A stretch of DNA of 17,396 nt from CAZVWV01 sp964631745. GTDB lineage: Bacteria; Bdellovibrionota_C; UBA2361; JBGSMV01. Below are positions 1 to 7,700 of this stretch, in pieces. The position numbers and the translations under genes were made by a program. Under the pieces are notes generated by a model. The model did not search any database, had not been told where the DNA came from, and worked only from the letters and a program-made list of their open reading frames with translations. The DNA is taken from positions 1-17,396 of the forward strand of contig CAZVWV010000082.1 of the NCBI GenBank assembly GCA_964631745.1. Direction: 5' to 3'. How positions within the stretch are numbered: position 1 is the first letter of the stretch; the number at the start of each line of letters is the position of its first letter.

Positions 1-98
1 ATTCAGGAACAAAAGGAGGTTAGCTCTGTACTTTCACGCCGCCGGTTTCTCGGGAATTTCGGAACGCCGCTGACAAATAATGCGCCGAATTAAAGTTA

Positions 99-118
99 AT
101 TCCTCAAAATTCCTCAAA
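99..118. repeat. Tandem 10-bp direct repeat
   Basis: The decamer AATTCCTCAA occurs twice in immediate succession (99-108 and 109-118). It lies in the leader about 310 bases upstream of the first gene. The role is unknown; two sites one helical turn apart could bind a regulator, or this may be chance slippage. Confidence 0.5.
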
Positions 119-167
119 AACCCCGGGTAAAGCACGAGATGCTATGAAGCACTAGATATTATGTAGC

Positions 168-184
168 GCGGACGACTCGTCCGC
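168..184. repeat. Perfect GC-rich palindrome, 8-bp arms, 1-base centre
   Basis: GCGGACGA at 168-175 and its exact reverse complement TCGTCCGC at 177-184 flank a single C. The 1-base centre fits a dimeric DNA-binding site better than an RNA hairpin. It is in the leader of the T3SS operon, with no T-tract after it, so it does not look like an intrinsic terminator. Confidence 0.5.
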
Positions 185-196
185 CAATGTTTATAG

Positions 197-219
197 TGGC
201 ACGATAGATTAGGGCGAAG
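197..219 (+). promoter_or_regulatory. Shared TGGCACGAT...AGATT...GGCGAAG element, copy 1
   Basis: TGGCACGAT (197-205), AGATTA (206-211) and GGCGAAG (213-219) occur in this order here, and again with slightly wider spacing just upstream of the waaF-like gene at 11911-11943. TGGCACG equals the -24 half of a sigma-54 promoter, but no TTGCW follows at the required distance, so it is not called a sigma-54 promoter. The element is a candidate shared promoter or activator site of unknown type. Confidence 0.25.
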
Positions 220-264
220 CCACCCCTTGGCATCGGCAGGCGAGGTCGCCCGCTCCAGACGGTT

Positions 265-283
265 ACAATATTTCAAATATTGT
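265..283. promoter_or_regulatory. AT-rich perfect palindrome, candidate operator
   Basis: ACAATATTTCAAATATTGT is a perfect inverted repeat with 9-base arms (265-273 and 275-283) around a single C at 274. It lies about 145 bases upstream of the first T3SS gene start. The form fits the binding site of a dimeric repressor or activator. It could also form a hairpin in a leader transcript, with the middle bases unpaired. No T-tract follows. The regulator cannot be named from sequence. Confidence 0.45.
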
Positions 284-418
284 GATTTCCGACGCAACTT
301 TTTTCTTAAATTCACGATAAGGGTATGTCGGGACAGTGATCAGGGCCTTCTCTGTGTAGCAGTAGGGGCATCCATAATCCATCGCACAACTGGTCGCCTT
401 CCCGGCACTATTTTGAAT

Positions 419-424
419 GGGAGG
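419..424 (+). promoter_or_regulatory. Ribosome binding site deciding the start of the first T3SS gene
   Basis: GGGAGG at 419-424, inside a purine run that continues to 427, sits four bases before the ATG at 429. The alternative in-frame ATG at 417 has no such site and lies partly within this sequence. The start is therefore placed at 429. Confidence 0.6.
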
Positions 425-428
425 GGGC

Positions 429-776
429 ATGAAGGTCGCAAATTTGGGCGCTAACGGGGTTGGGTCAGGCCAGGCTTCGGGGATTATTGATGAGTTAAGC
501 AAGAAGGCGGGTCGATCTGGGGCAGGTGTCAAGTTTGGCGAGGTCTTTGAGCGCATCTCTAATCAGGGGCGCTCTTTGAGCGATGTCTTGGGTACCAATT
601 TCCAATCAGATTTTGCAAAACTTGAAAAGACCATTCGTGCCGGTCAGAGCATTCCCGCCCAGGAGCTTTTACTTTGGCAATTTAAGGTCGGGCAGGTAAA
701 CCTGCGGGTGGAGCTCGTATCAAAGGTCGCGGAGAGCGCATTGGCATCGGTTAGAAAATTTCAAAACGGTCAATGA
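429..776 (+). CDS. sctI: Probable T3SS inner-rod protein (SctI/YscI/HrpB-like)
   Basis: This 115-residue protein has a low-complexity, Gly/Ser-rich N-terminus and a helical C-terminus. The last 35 residues match the family pattern: a Leu-Leu-x-x-Gln element followed by VNLRVELVSKVAES and a Gln-rich end (QNGQ). SctI proteins form the rod or inner adapter that joins the export gate to the needle, and are secreted early. The start at 429 is set by the GGGAGG site. It is the first gene of the operon; the next gene starts 41 bases after its stop. FliE is the main alternative, since it is also short and helical with a conserved C-terminus, but the VELVSKVAES pattern fits SctI better. The family is weakly conserved, so the call rests on a short segment plus context. 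Confidence 0.6.
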   Translation: MKVANLGANGVGSGQASGIIDELSKKAGRSGAGVKFGEVFERISNQGRSLSDVLGTNFQSDFAKLEKTIRAGQSIPAQELLLWQFKVGQVNLRVELVSKVAESALASVRKFQNGQ

Positions 777-817
777 TATTGAAGACGTGAAGAGCTTCAG
801 GACGGTAAGGAGAGGCG

Positions 818-1924
818 ATGGGTTCGGATGAGGTCTCGGTAATCAGTTTAGGATATCAACAGACGGAAGCCGCGCTTCGCAGAGAGGAGGTGCGGGCGCG
901 TGAGGTCCAGGCGATCTTACGTGCGCAGGAGCTGCGGCACGTTTCGGAATTTAAAACTTTCGGTGAAATCAAGGAGCAGCTCAGTAAAGCAGCAAATCAA
1001 CCAGGCGAATTTGGATTTCAGTTAAAGCTCACAGCGGATCTTAGCAAAACCTTAAAGGCCCAAAAAGCGCGGGTGGATGCGGCCGCACAAGAGGTAGGCC
1101 AGTCAAAGGTAAAACAAGCCAGTGTAATAAAGTCCAAAAAACAGGTCGAAGATAAACTTGAGCGGCTTGGCGAGATGATGGCAGCCAAGAAGCGCCAGAA
1201 GCTGGCGGCTGCCGAAGCTTTGGAACATGAGGAGGGTCTCGAAATAAAAGCGGCTAAAGGTGTGCTCTCTAAGGTATCAAGCATCAACCCGGAATCGAAG
1301 CATGAGGGGCTCAGATCCAAGAGCGCAATCTCGGCACAGGATTATTACTCTGGATTGGAAAAGGAAGAACTTACCAAATCCGAGACGCGAAGCGACGAAG
1401 GCGAGCTCGTTCAATCGGCCCAGACCGGCTGCGATGGGGTATGCGACGGGGTCTGGGATGGGGTAATCGAGCAGTGTCAGAATGTGGTATCGCCGCCGGA
1501 TTCAAGCTCGCTAGGAAGTGCCGCCCATTTTGGTGGCTCCAATCAGAGGCACGAGCAGCGGGGAACAGCCCTCAGCGAAGATGATCGTCAGAGCGCGAGC
1601 GCATCCAGCTCAGCTCCCGCCCGACAATTCGAGGCACTGATGGTTAAGTCGCCCAGTGAATACGGAAGCCAAATTGCGGGGCTTGAGAGTTGGCAAGGAA
1701 TATCCGGAAGCGGCGTTTCCTTTTCTTTCGAAACTCAAAACGGTGCCAAGCTTAAATTAGAGCTCGTAGGGAATTCGAGAAACGATCTTAGTATCTCGAT
1801 CTCTCCTGAAAGCGAGCTCGATCGAAGATCGCTTTGGAGGGAGCGCGGCAGGATTTCTGAGGCCTTAAAAAGTGCTGGTCTTAGCGTGAAGCAGATTTTG
1901 ATAAAGCCGTATGAAAGAAGTTAG
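818..1924 (+). CDS. Coiled-coil protein with SctP/FliK-like tail, possible SctO-SctP fusion
   Basis: This 368-residue protein has three parts. Residues about 10-165 are Lys/Glu/Ala/Gln-rich and strongly helical, like the coiled-coil stalk SctO (YscO/FliJ). Residues about 165-275 are a polar, probably disordered linker containing a (C/W)DGV triplet repeat at 205-216. Residues about 285-368 form an alpha/beta segment ending in ISEALKSAGLSVKQILI, which resembles the substrate-switch domain of FliK/SctP needle-length proteins. SctO links the ATPase to the gate; SctP sets needle length and triggers the substrate switch through SctU. In most T3SS operons they are adjacent separate genes just before sctQ-sctR, so a fusion here fits its position. 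The start has a strong AAGGAG site (807-812) with a five-base spacer. The fold assignments are inferred from composition and motif, not alignment. A plain SctP with a coiled-coil N-terminus is the alternative. Confidence 0.5.
   Translation: MGSDEVSVISLGYQQTEAALRREEVRAREVQAILRAQELRHVSEFKTFGEIKEQLSKAANQPGEFGFQLKLTADLSKTLKAQKARVDAAAQEVGQSKVKQASVIKSKKQVEDKLERLGEMMAAKKRQKLAAAEALEHEEGLEIKAAKGVLSKVSSINPESKHEGLRSKSAISAQDYYSGLEKEELTKSETRSDEGELVQSAQTGCDGVCDGVWDGVIEQCQNVVSPPDSSSLGSAAHFGGSNQRHEQRGTALSEDDRQSASASSSAPARQFEALMVKSPSEYGSQIAGLESWQGISGSGVSFSFETQNGAKLKLELVGNSRNDLSISISPESELDRRSLWRERGRISEALKSAGLSVKQILIKPYERS
1430..1465 (+). repeat. Triple 12-bp in-frame repeat encoding (C/W)DGV
   Basis: Three consecutive 12-base units (1430-1441, 1442-1453, 1454-1465) differ by only a few bases and encode CDGV-CDGV-WDGV. 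They lie in the polar linker of the SctO/SctP-like protein. The unit is a multiple of three, so copy number could change without a frameshift and would alter linker length. Confidence 0.7.
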
Positions 1925-1960
1925 TACTTTATTCTTATCTTTTATGGGAGAGGATGTGCG

Positions 1961-2284
1961 ATGGAATTATTTATGCTTTGGATGCTACTTCCGGGGGTGG
2001 TGCTAGCCGATGAGGGAGTCTCCGGAATCTCTTCCGGAATCACCGCTGACCAGGCCGTATTTAAATCGGCTGTTATAGTAACTGCGCTTCTACTGGTTCT
2101 AGTCTTCACTAAAGTCCTAATTCGCAAACGTCAAACGAACAAGGCGCCAGGGCTCTTAAAGATCAGCGATCAACTCCAAATCGCCCCTAATGCTCGAATT
2201 CTTTTGGTGGAGATTTCCGGAAAGAAAAGATTGCTGGGGCTTTCTCAAGCGGGATTTTCATTGCTGGGCGAGGTGCAGGAATGA
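1961..2284 (+). CDS. FliO-like membrane protein of the T3SS export apparatus
   Basis: This 107-residue protein has a hydrophobic N-terminus with a signal-like break (VVLADE, residues 13-18). A transmembrane helix follows at about 36-54, then a basic stop-transfer (IRKRQ) and a short cytoplasmic domain. That domain carries the FliO pattern: LQIAPNARILLVEI, then KKRLLGLSQAGFSLL. In flagella FliO is an assembly chaperone for the FliP (SctR) ring. Its stop overlaps the sctR start by four bases (ATGA), as expected for a partner of SctR. Position is the odd point: in non-flagellar T3SS operons this slot normally holds sctQ, and a FliO homologue is usually absent. The start has GGGAGAGG at 1946-1953 with a seven-base spacer. 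No SpoA-type SctQ motif is seen. Confidence 0.65.
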   Translation: MELFMLWMLLPGVVLADEGVSGISSGITADQAVFKSAVIVTALLLVLVFTKVLIRKRQTNKAPGLLKISDQLQIAPNARILLVEISGKKRLLGLSQAGFSLLGEVQE

Positions 2285-2928
2285 ATACGTTAAATCCAGT
2301 TTGGTTAATAATTTTAGCGGGGATAGTGGCATTAATACCTGTATTAACCGGATTAATGACCTCTTACTTAAAAGTAAGCATCGTCTTAGGAATGCTGAAG
2401 AATGGTCTGGGCGCGCAGCAGGTTCCGGGAAATTTGGTTATCATGGCGCTTTCACTCGCCATCACCATGTACATTATGACCCCGGTTGTGCTGCGAAGTT
2501 CGGAAGCCAGCGCCAATATTGATTTTGGTATGATTCTGAAGTCCCCATCGGCCAAAAGTTTGCAGTCGCTTGCTCCCACAATCGAGCCGTGGCGAGAGTT
2601 TATGTTACGGCATGCTGGTGAGCGAGAGATCCGCGCTTTGACAAGTCTTGACGCTGCCAGTAACGGGGAGGTAGAGCACTCCAAAGAATTTAGGATTCTC
2701 GTGCCGGCCTTCGTTCTAACCGAGATCAAAGAGGCTTTCGCCATGGGATTTGTGTTGCTGCTGCCGTTTCTGGTGGTGGACCTCGTGGTTTCAAATATTT
2801 TAGCTGGCATGGGCATGGTCATGATGAGCCCCATGATAATTTCCCTGCCGCTAAAATTAATCCTATTTGTGATCTCCGATGGTTGGATATTAGTTACCAA
2901 GGGGCTGATTAATTCTTACGCGGGGTAG
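2281..2928 (+). CDS. sctR: T3SS export gate protein SctR
   Basis: This 215-residue integral membrane protein belongs to the FliP/SctR family, which forms a five-subunit ring at the base of the export gate with SctS and SctT. Key segments are LGAQQVP (43-49), the late helices LPFLVVDLVVSNIL (161-174) and MMSPMIISLPLKL (181-193). The SNIL and MSPM forms are those of non-flagellar SctR; FliP typically has MLPPVMISLPFK. There is no cleavable signal peptide of the FliP kind, and the length fits SctR. A loop at about 75-140 is soluble. The start overlaps the fliO-like stop as ATGA, implying coupled translation. The call to the family is firm; the non-flagellar assignment is strong but motif-based. 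Confidence 0.95.
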   Translation: MNTLNPVWLIILAGIVALIPVLTGLMTSYLKVSIVLGMLKNGLGAQQVPGNLVIMALSLAITMYIMTPVVLRSSEASANIDFGMILKSPSAKSLQSLAPTIEPWREFMLRHAGEREIRALTSLDAASNGEVEHSKEFRILVPAFVLTEIKEAFAMGFVLLLPFLVVDLVVSNILAGMGMVMMSPMIISLPLKLILFVISDGWILVTKGLINSYAG

Positions 2929-2932
2929 CCAT

Positions 2933-3199
2933 ATGTTCGAGAGCTTTATAATCAAATCATTCGTGATGGTTCTGTTTCTCTCCGGAGTTCCTCTGCTGGC
3001 TACTTCTGTGACAGGGCTCTTAGTTTCGATATTTCAGGCGGCCACCCAGATTCAGGAGCAAAGTTTGACTTATCTGATTAAGTTCCTAACTTTAGCGGGA
3101 ATACTAGCTTTGATGGCCAATTTGTTCTCGGCCCAGATGATCACATTCTTTCAAGAGTACCTCACGAGTCTTGAATTTTTTGGGAGAGGGAAATGGTGA
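2933..3199 (+). CDS. sctS: T3SS export gate protein SctS
   Basis: This 88-residue protein has two hydrophobic helical hairpins (about 8-35 and 48-75) joined by the conserved AATQIQEQSL segment (36-45), the hallmark of the FliQ/SctS family. Four copies are known to wrap the SctR/SctT ring in related systems and form the closed export pore. It starts four bases after the sctR stop, and its final codons overlap the sctT start, so R, S and T are translationally coupled in the usual gene order. Confidence 0.95.
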   Translation: MFESFIIKSFVMVLFLSGVPLLATSVTGLLVSIFQAATQIQEQSLTYLIKFLTLAGILALMANLFSAQMITFFQEYLTSLEFFGRGKW

Positions 3200-3930
3200 G
3201 CGCTGCCGTAGCAGAGTACCTGCGCACGCTCGGGCCGGTTTTCTTGCGCACGCTTGGGATGTTCGCCCTGATTCCGTTGGAGCTTGGATTTCAGGGAACG
3301 CTTTTTAAAATATCCTTGGCGGCTGTGTTTGCTCTGGCGTTTTCCTATGATTTGCATATCGCCACGGTCGTGAGCCCAAGTTCTCTAGCCTTTGAGTTCT
3401 TTCTGGGGATGACGCTCTCGCTCCCCTTTGCGCTCGTGATTTCAGCCGCTAAAGTGCTTGGAGATCTATTCGATACGGCGCGCGGACAAAGCATCGCCGA
3501 TATGCTCGATCCTCTGCACGGGGCCAGTAGTAGCTATACCGGAATCCTTCTGCAAAGTTTCAGCTTTGCCACCTTGCTTAGCGTTGGCGCTTTGGATTCG
3601 ATCGTCCGAAGTTTAGCCCTAAGCCTAAAGACACTCCCGCTATCGTTGCAGGCCGCGGATTTTACGGCCAATGCTCTGGCCTTGATTAACTTCGTAGCAG
3701 CCAGCATGAACGCGGCCTTCTTTGCGTTTCTGCCATTCGCCTTGGTTTTTTTTGCGATTGAATTTACCTGCGCATATCTATCGAAACTATTGCCGCGGGT
3801 CTCGCTTCAAGCGGAGAGCTTTCTACTAAAGTCTTGGGCCGGAATCGTTTGCTTAATGTCCCTGACCAGATTTGATCTCACCCCAATATTACTTCGACTC
3901 GCCACCCCCTTTGAACGATTTTTCAACTAA
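3193..3930 (+). CDS. sctT: T3SS export gate protein SctT
   Basis: This 245-residue polytopic membrane protein is of the FliR/SctT family, one copy of which completes the SctR5-SctT ring. The family signature GDLFDTARGQ is at residues 90-99, followed by DPLHG and a Ser-rich loop. Hydrophobic segments cover about 14-50, 60-88, 115-140, 160-190 and 210-232. The start overlaps the sctS stop by seven bases and has GGGAGAGGG just upstream (3182-3190), nearly the same site used by the fliO-like gene. Length is close to the usual 250-260 residues. Confidence 0.94.
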   Translation: MVSAAVAEYLRTLGPVFLRTLGMFALIPLELGFQGTLFKISLAAVFALAFSYDLHIATVVSPSSLAFEFFLGMTLSLPFALVISAAKVLGDLFDTARGQSIADMLDPLHGASSSYTGILLQSFSFATLLSVGALDSIVRSLALSLKTLPLSLQAADFTANALALINFVAASMNAAFFAFLPFALVFFAIEFTCAYLSKLLPRVSLQAESFLLKSWAGIVCLMSLTRFDLTPILLRLATPFERFFN

Positions 3931-3936
3931 GATTTC

Positions 3937-4716
3937 ATGGCCGAGGAAAAGAAACACAAGCCAACTGCCAAGAAACTAGAAGAGGGACGAAAGGACGGAA
4001 AAGTCCTAAAGGCCACGCTGTTCTCGCAGGTCGGGGTGGTAACTGTCTGTATTCTTGGCTCTTTTTTGGCCTTAAAGCTTTCTTTGGTAAGGGATGCAAG
4101 GCTGCTACAATATACGCTAACGGATGGATACGGGCACCCAGCGTTATTGTTGGGGCTATGGGCAAAGGAAGCCGGATTATTCGTGGCGATGGCTTTAACG
4201 CCGGCAGCTTTGTCAGGACTCTTGATTGAGTTCTTGCAGGTGGGCTTTAAAGTTGAGTTTGCCTCGCTACGATTCAAATCGGAGCGTCTTAATCCTGCTT
4301 CCGGCCTGGGCAGCGTATTCTCTGGAGTTGGTTCGTCCTGGCAGTTGTTGTTCAGGCTCGCCGTTTTTTCCCCGGTTGCTTTTTGGTTCGTTAGAGGTTT
4401 TGTGGAACTTGCGCCGCAGCTTATCTTTGTGCCGTTTGCGCAAGCGCTACAGCTTCTTACGAACCTGATCTTTAAGCTGGTCGGATTCGGCGCGGCTGCG
4501 CTCACAATTGCGGGCTTAGTCGAATACTTGGTTCGGCGGAAGCAATTTTTGGCAGAGATGTCTATGTCAGATGAAGAGATGCGGCGTGAATACAGAGAGA
4601 GTGAAGGCGATCCGCAGCAGCGTTCGCTTCGTCGGGCGCTGCACGAGTCTTTGTTGATGCAAAACATCGCCAAACGTGTGCGCAAGTCCAAGGTAATAGT
4701 TGTAGAGAAGGCCTGA
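3937..4716 (+). CDS. sctU: SctU N-terminal (membrane) half, ends just before the NPTH site
   Basis: This 259-residue protein matches the membrane half of SctU/FlhB, which recruits substrates and switches secretion class. The N-terminus is typical (KPTAKKLEEGRKDGKV, residues 8-23). Membrane segments lie at about 32-50, 70-100, 138-155 and 170-198. RLNPASGLGSVFS (117-129) and the cytoplasmic linker EYRESEGDP (218-226) are conserved family motifs. Full-length SctU is about 350 residues. Here the protein stops at KSKVIVVEKA, exactly where other members continue into Asn-Pro-Thr-His and the cytoplasmic domain. The bases after the TGA encode no NPTH in any plus-strand frame before the next gene, so a simple frameshift is unlikely. 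The missing domain appears as a separate gene at 7954-8235. It starts six bases after sctT with no clear Shine-Dalgarno, suggesting coupling. Confidence 0.9.
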   Translation: MAEEKKHKPTAKKLEEGRKDGKVLKATLFSQVGVVTVCILGSFLALKLSLVRDARLLQYTLTDGYGHPALLLGLWAKEAGLFVAMALTPAALSGLLIEFLQVGFKVEFASLRFKSERLNPASGLGSVFSGVGSSWQLLFRLAVFSPVAFWFVRGFVELAPQLIFVPFAQALQLLTNLIFKLVGFGAAALTIAGLVEYLVRRKQFLAEMSMSDEEMRREYRESEGDPQQRSLRRALHESLLMQNIAKRVRKSKVIVVEKA

Positions 4717-4747
4717 TATAACAAGCCTGAGAAGGAAGGTATAAAGC

Positions 4748-7700
4748 ATGGCGCTTCGAAGCGCTGCCGCACCGCTACTAGGGTTAAGGAAAAGTCTTAC
4801 AGAAAAAGGAGACACGGGAGAGATCTTGTCTGCGGTCGCCGATTTCTTGGCTGACAGCTTTGGTGCCGATCATGTTGTTGTGGCGCTTAAGAATCGGGTA
4901 AATCTTGAAATAGCTGTACCGGAGCGAAGCAGGGGCTCTCAGGTTCGGCGGGTCTTCTCAAAAAATACGAGTGGCGGGCCAACTTCGCTGTTTGATTTGC
5001 AGGATCAATCCCTGTGTTTTGGGGAGAATGCGCTCTCTCTTCCGCTCATCATCAACGATACTTCGCGTTGCTTGGGGCCTTCAGAGCTGCTGACGGTCTT
5101 ACGCTCGCAGAGAGTGCGATCTCTTGCGCTCTGGCCGGTTTATTTTGGGAAGCGCTTGGCCGGTTGGATCGAGCTATATTTTTTAAAGAGATACTTCCAT
5201 TTCCGCAATGAAGATCTCTCCTTCTTGCAGAGCGTCTCAGAAAACGCAGGACAAATCCTTCAAAATTTGGGCAGTCCGCCCAAATCCAGAATGACAAAGG
5301 AGCCCGCGCGCCTCCCTGAATCAGCGGTTATTCCGTTCCAAGCGGAGCGTTTGATTGAGCATGCAAACCTGATCTGTATTCGTACCGATAAACATCGGCG
5401 AATTGTGGAGGTGCACGGAGACACTCTCAGCATCTTGGGTTTTGATCACCAGGAGCTGCTCGCTGACCCAAATGCTTGGTCAAGCTTTATCCACTCAGAG
5501 GATCTGCGACTATTAGCTAAGGCCACAAAAATCGAAACCCAAGCGCCAGCCAACATTGACCAAGAGGTGCGCGTGCTTAACCGCCGAACTGGGGAGATGC
5601 GCTGGTATTTGATTAAGGCAGTGCCGTTAATTATGGGCGCGGGGGAGATCTCCGGGTGGGAAGGTTTCGGCTTCGACATCACAGAAAAGAAAGCCGCCGA
5701 AGAAGCTCTGCTTTCGCAGAGTAAGCGCATCGAAGCTCTCTATGAAGTCTCCCGCGCGCTGCACGGCAATCGCGATCCGGCGGTCTTAACCCTGAAAGGA
5801 TTAAGGGCTTTAATTTCAGCTACCGGCTCAGATTCTGGATTTGGTTGCTTCTTGGACAGTGCTACGGGTCAGTTGGATATCGTCGCAGCCGAGGGGCTTT
5901 CAGCTCGATATTTGGAGCAAGCGGCCCAGACAATTAAGGGTGCCTGCTTGATCCGTAACTCCATAGATCAAAAGCAAGGGGTGATTTTAGACAATATCCA
6001 GAGAGACAGCCGCGCAGCGGTGGCGCTCGCCAAGCTAGAGGGATTGCGATCCACGATCATGATGCCGCTCATTTTTGAAGATCAGGTGTTGGGAGCCATC
6101 GCTATCTATTGTAAAAGGTCCAGCCGGTATTCCGGCGCGGATTTTGACCTGGTCGAAGCCGCTTGCAGACAGATAGCGCTGGCGCTGCGCCAGGCCGAAA
6201 CTTACGCAGCTGAAAAACGACAGGCCAGCTCTCTTGGGGCATTATATCGTTTGAGCCATGAGCTCTCGCGCTTCCTCACGCCGCGTGAGATCGTGGAGCA
6301 CGCTTTCCCGATTATTCAGTCCGAATTCGTATTTAAGCGCATCTGGCTTGGGGTCTTGAACGAGCAGGGCACACACGTAGTGGGGCAGGGCGGCTACGGG
6401 CCCGGTATCCGAGGACGCCTGGTGAATATCCAGATTGAGCTGGATCTGCGGCACGATTTTTTTGATGAGGCTATCCGCACCAAACAACCGGTCATTATTG
6501 AAGCTGGCACTCTCATGGAGTGTTCGGGGCTTAATCGAATCATGAACCGTCTAAAGCCAGGAGCCTTGGTGATAGTGCCGCTGGTCTCGCTCGGCCAAGT
6601 CGTGGGAGTCCTGGTGGTTGAGCCGACCTCGCCAACGGCCTTTTTCGCGCAGCGAAAACTGCCGCTGCTTGTGAGCATGGCGGGCGAAATCGCCACGGTG
6701 GTGTTGGCGAGACGTTTTGAGGCGCGTATGGCCGATGCGGCAAAGATGAGAATGGCAACGCTCTTGGCCTCCGGTGTGGCCCACAATTTTAATAATTTGC
6801 TTCAGGCCGTGATGGGCCAAGCTTCCCTGATTGAGATGCAGTCCGGAGCTGGGCCTTTGTCGACGGCGGCGCGCACTATCATCGATGCCGCTGGGAAGGG
6901 TGCTTCTTTAATTAAGCAGCTCCTGAATTTTACTGTGCAGGGAAGCCACGACCGTCGCGAGGTGGAAGCGCATGAGTTCTTCGCTGAATCCAAGACTTTC
7001 TACGAGTCGGTGTTGGGGGCGGCGGTGCGAATGGAGATAAATTTAGACCAGGAGCTTCCCAAGGTTGTGGTGGACTACAACCAGCTGCAGCAGGTGATGG
7101 CTAATTTGTTGGTGAATGCCAAAGAGGCGGTAGCCAGTAAGGAAAGGGCTTACGTTAAGATTGAGGCACACCAGGTGCGCATTCGCTCCGGTGAAGTGCA
7201 TCCGGAGTTGGCTCCAGGATTATTTTTGCGGATTGATGTTGAAGATAACGGCGTAGGCATGGACACGGACAAACAAGCGCGCTGCTTTGAGCCCTTCTTT
7301 ACAACAAAGAACGTCGATGCTGGCACCGGATTGGGGTTTCAAGGGTCGGGTTTGGGATTGTCGTCGGCTTATTCTGTAGTTCGCCAGCACGATGGGATAA
7401 TTACGGTGCGTAGTCAGCTTGGACAAGGGAGCGTCTTTAGCCTTTACCTGCCAGCAGCCGTCGAACGCCATGACTTACTCACTTCGAGCGCCGCAAATGG
7501 TGCCAGGCTTGCGACCGACGAAGCTATGATAATCGATCATGACATTGCCCAGTCGCATGCCTTGATTGCGATGCTCTCTGCTTATGGTGTGAATGCGCGA
7601 GTGTATGCTAACTCGGAAGAGGCGGTTGAATATTTGCGGCGGCATAGAGATGTGGTCAAGCTGATATTTCTCGACATCGATCGCTCTGGTTATAATATAC

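Larger units (their letters stand above)
1..428. other. Non-coding leader upstream of the T3SS operon
   Basis: No convincing gene is visible in the first 428 bases. Short open frames run in from the left edge (one ends at a TAA at 91-93), but they are about 30 codons long and have no recognisable content; one could be the tail of an upstream gene. The stretch contains a tandem 10-base repeat, a GC-rich perfect palindrome, an AT-rich perfect palindrome and a smaller 5-base-arm palindrome at 239-250. It precedes a long co-directional operon, so it is the likely site of the operon promoter and its control. I could not pick a clear -35/-10 pair. Confidence 0.55.

Noticed and set aside
1..93. Open frame from the left edge ending in TAA, possible tail of an upstream gene
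   Set aside because: It is only 30 codons, a second plus-strand frame is open almost as long (to a TGA at 71-73), and no motif is recognisable. It is mentioned only in the leader entry.
197..212. Sigma-54 promoter at TGGCACG in the leader (and at 11911)
   Set aside because: The -24 half matches exactly, but no TTGCA/TTGCT is found at the fixed spacing in either copy. No sigma-54 activator gene is in the window.
1961..2284. A short SctQ in the expected sctQ position
   Set aside because: The protein has a signal-like N-terminus and a membrane helix, and the soluble part follows the FliO pattern rather than a SpoA domain.
4700..4760. A frameshift as the cause of the short SctU
   Set aside because: No Asn-Pro-Thr-His or following cytoplasmic-domain sequence is found in any plus-strand frame after the stop, and the matching domain exists intact as its own gene downstream.
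3927..4772. Long minus-strand open frame of 281 codons opposite sctU
   Set aside because: It is fully antisense to a well-supported gene, is rich in Ser/Lys/Arg without domain motifs, and has no ribosome site in context.
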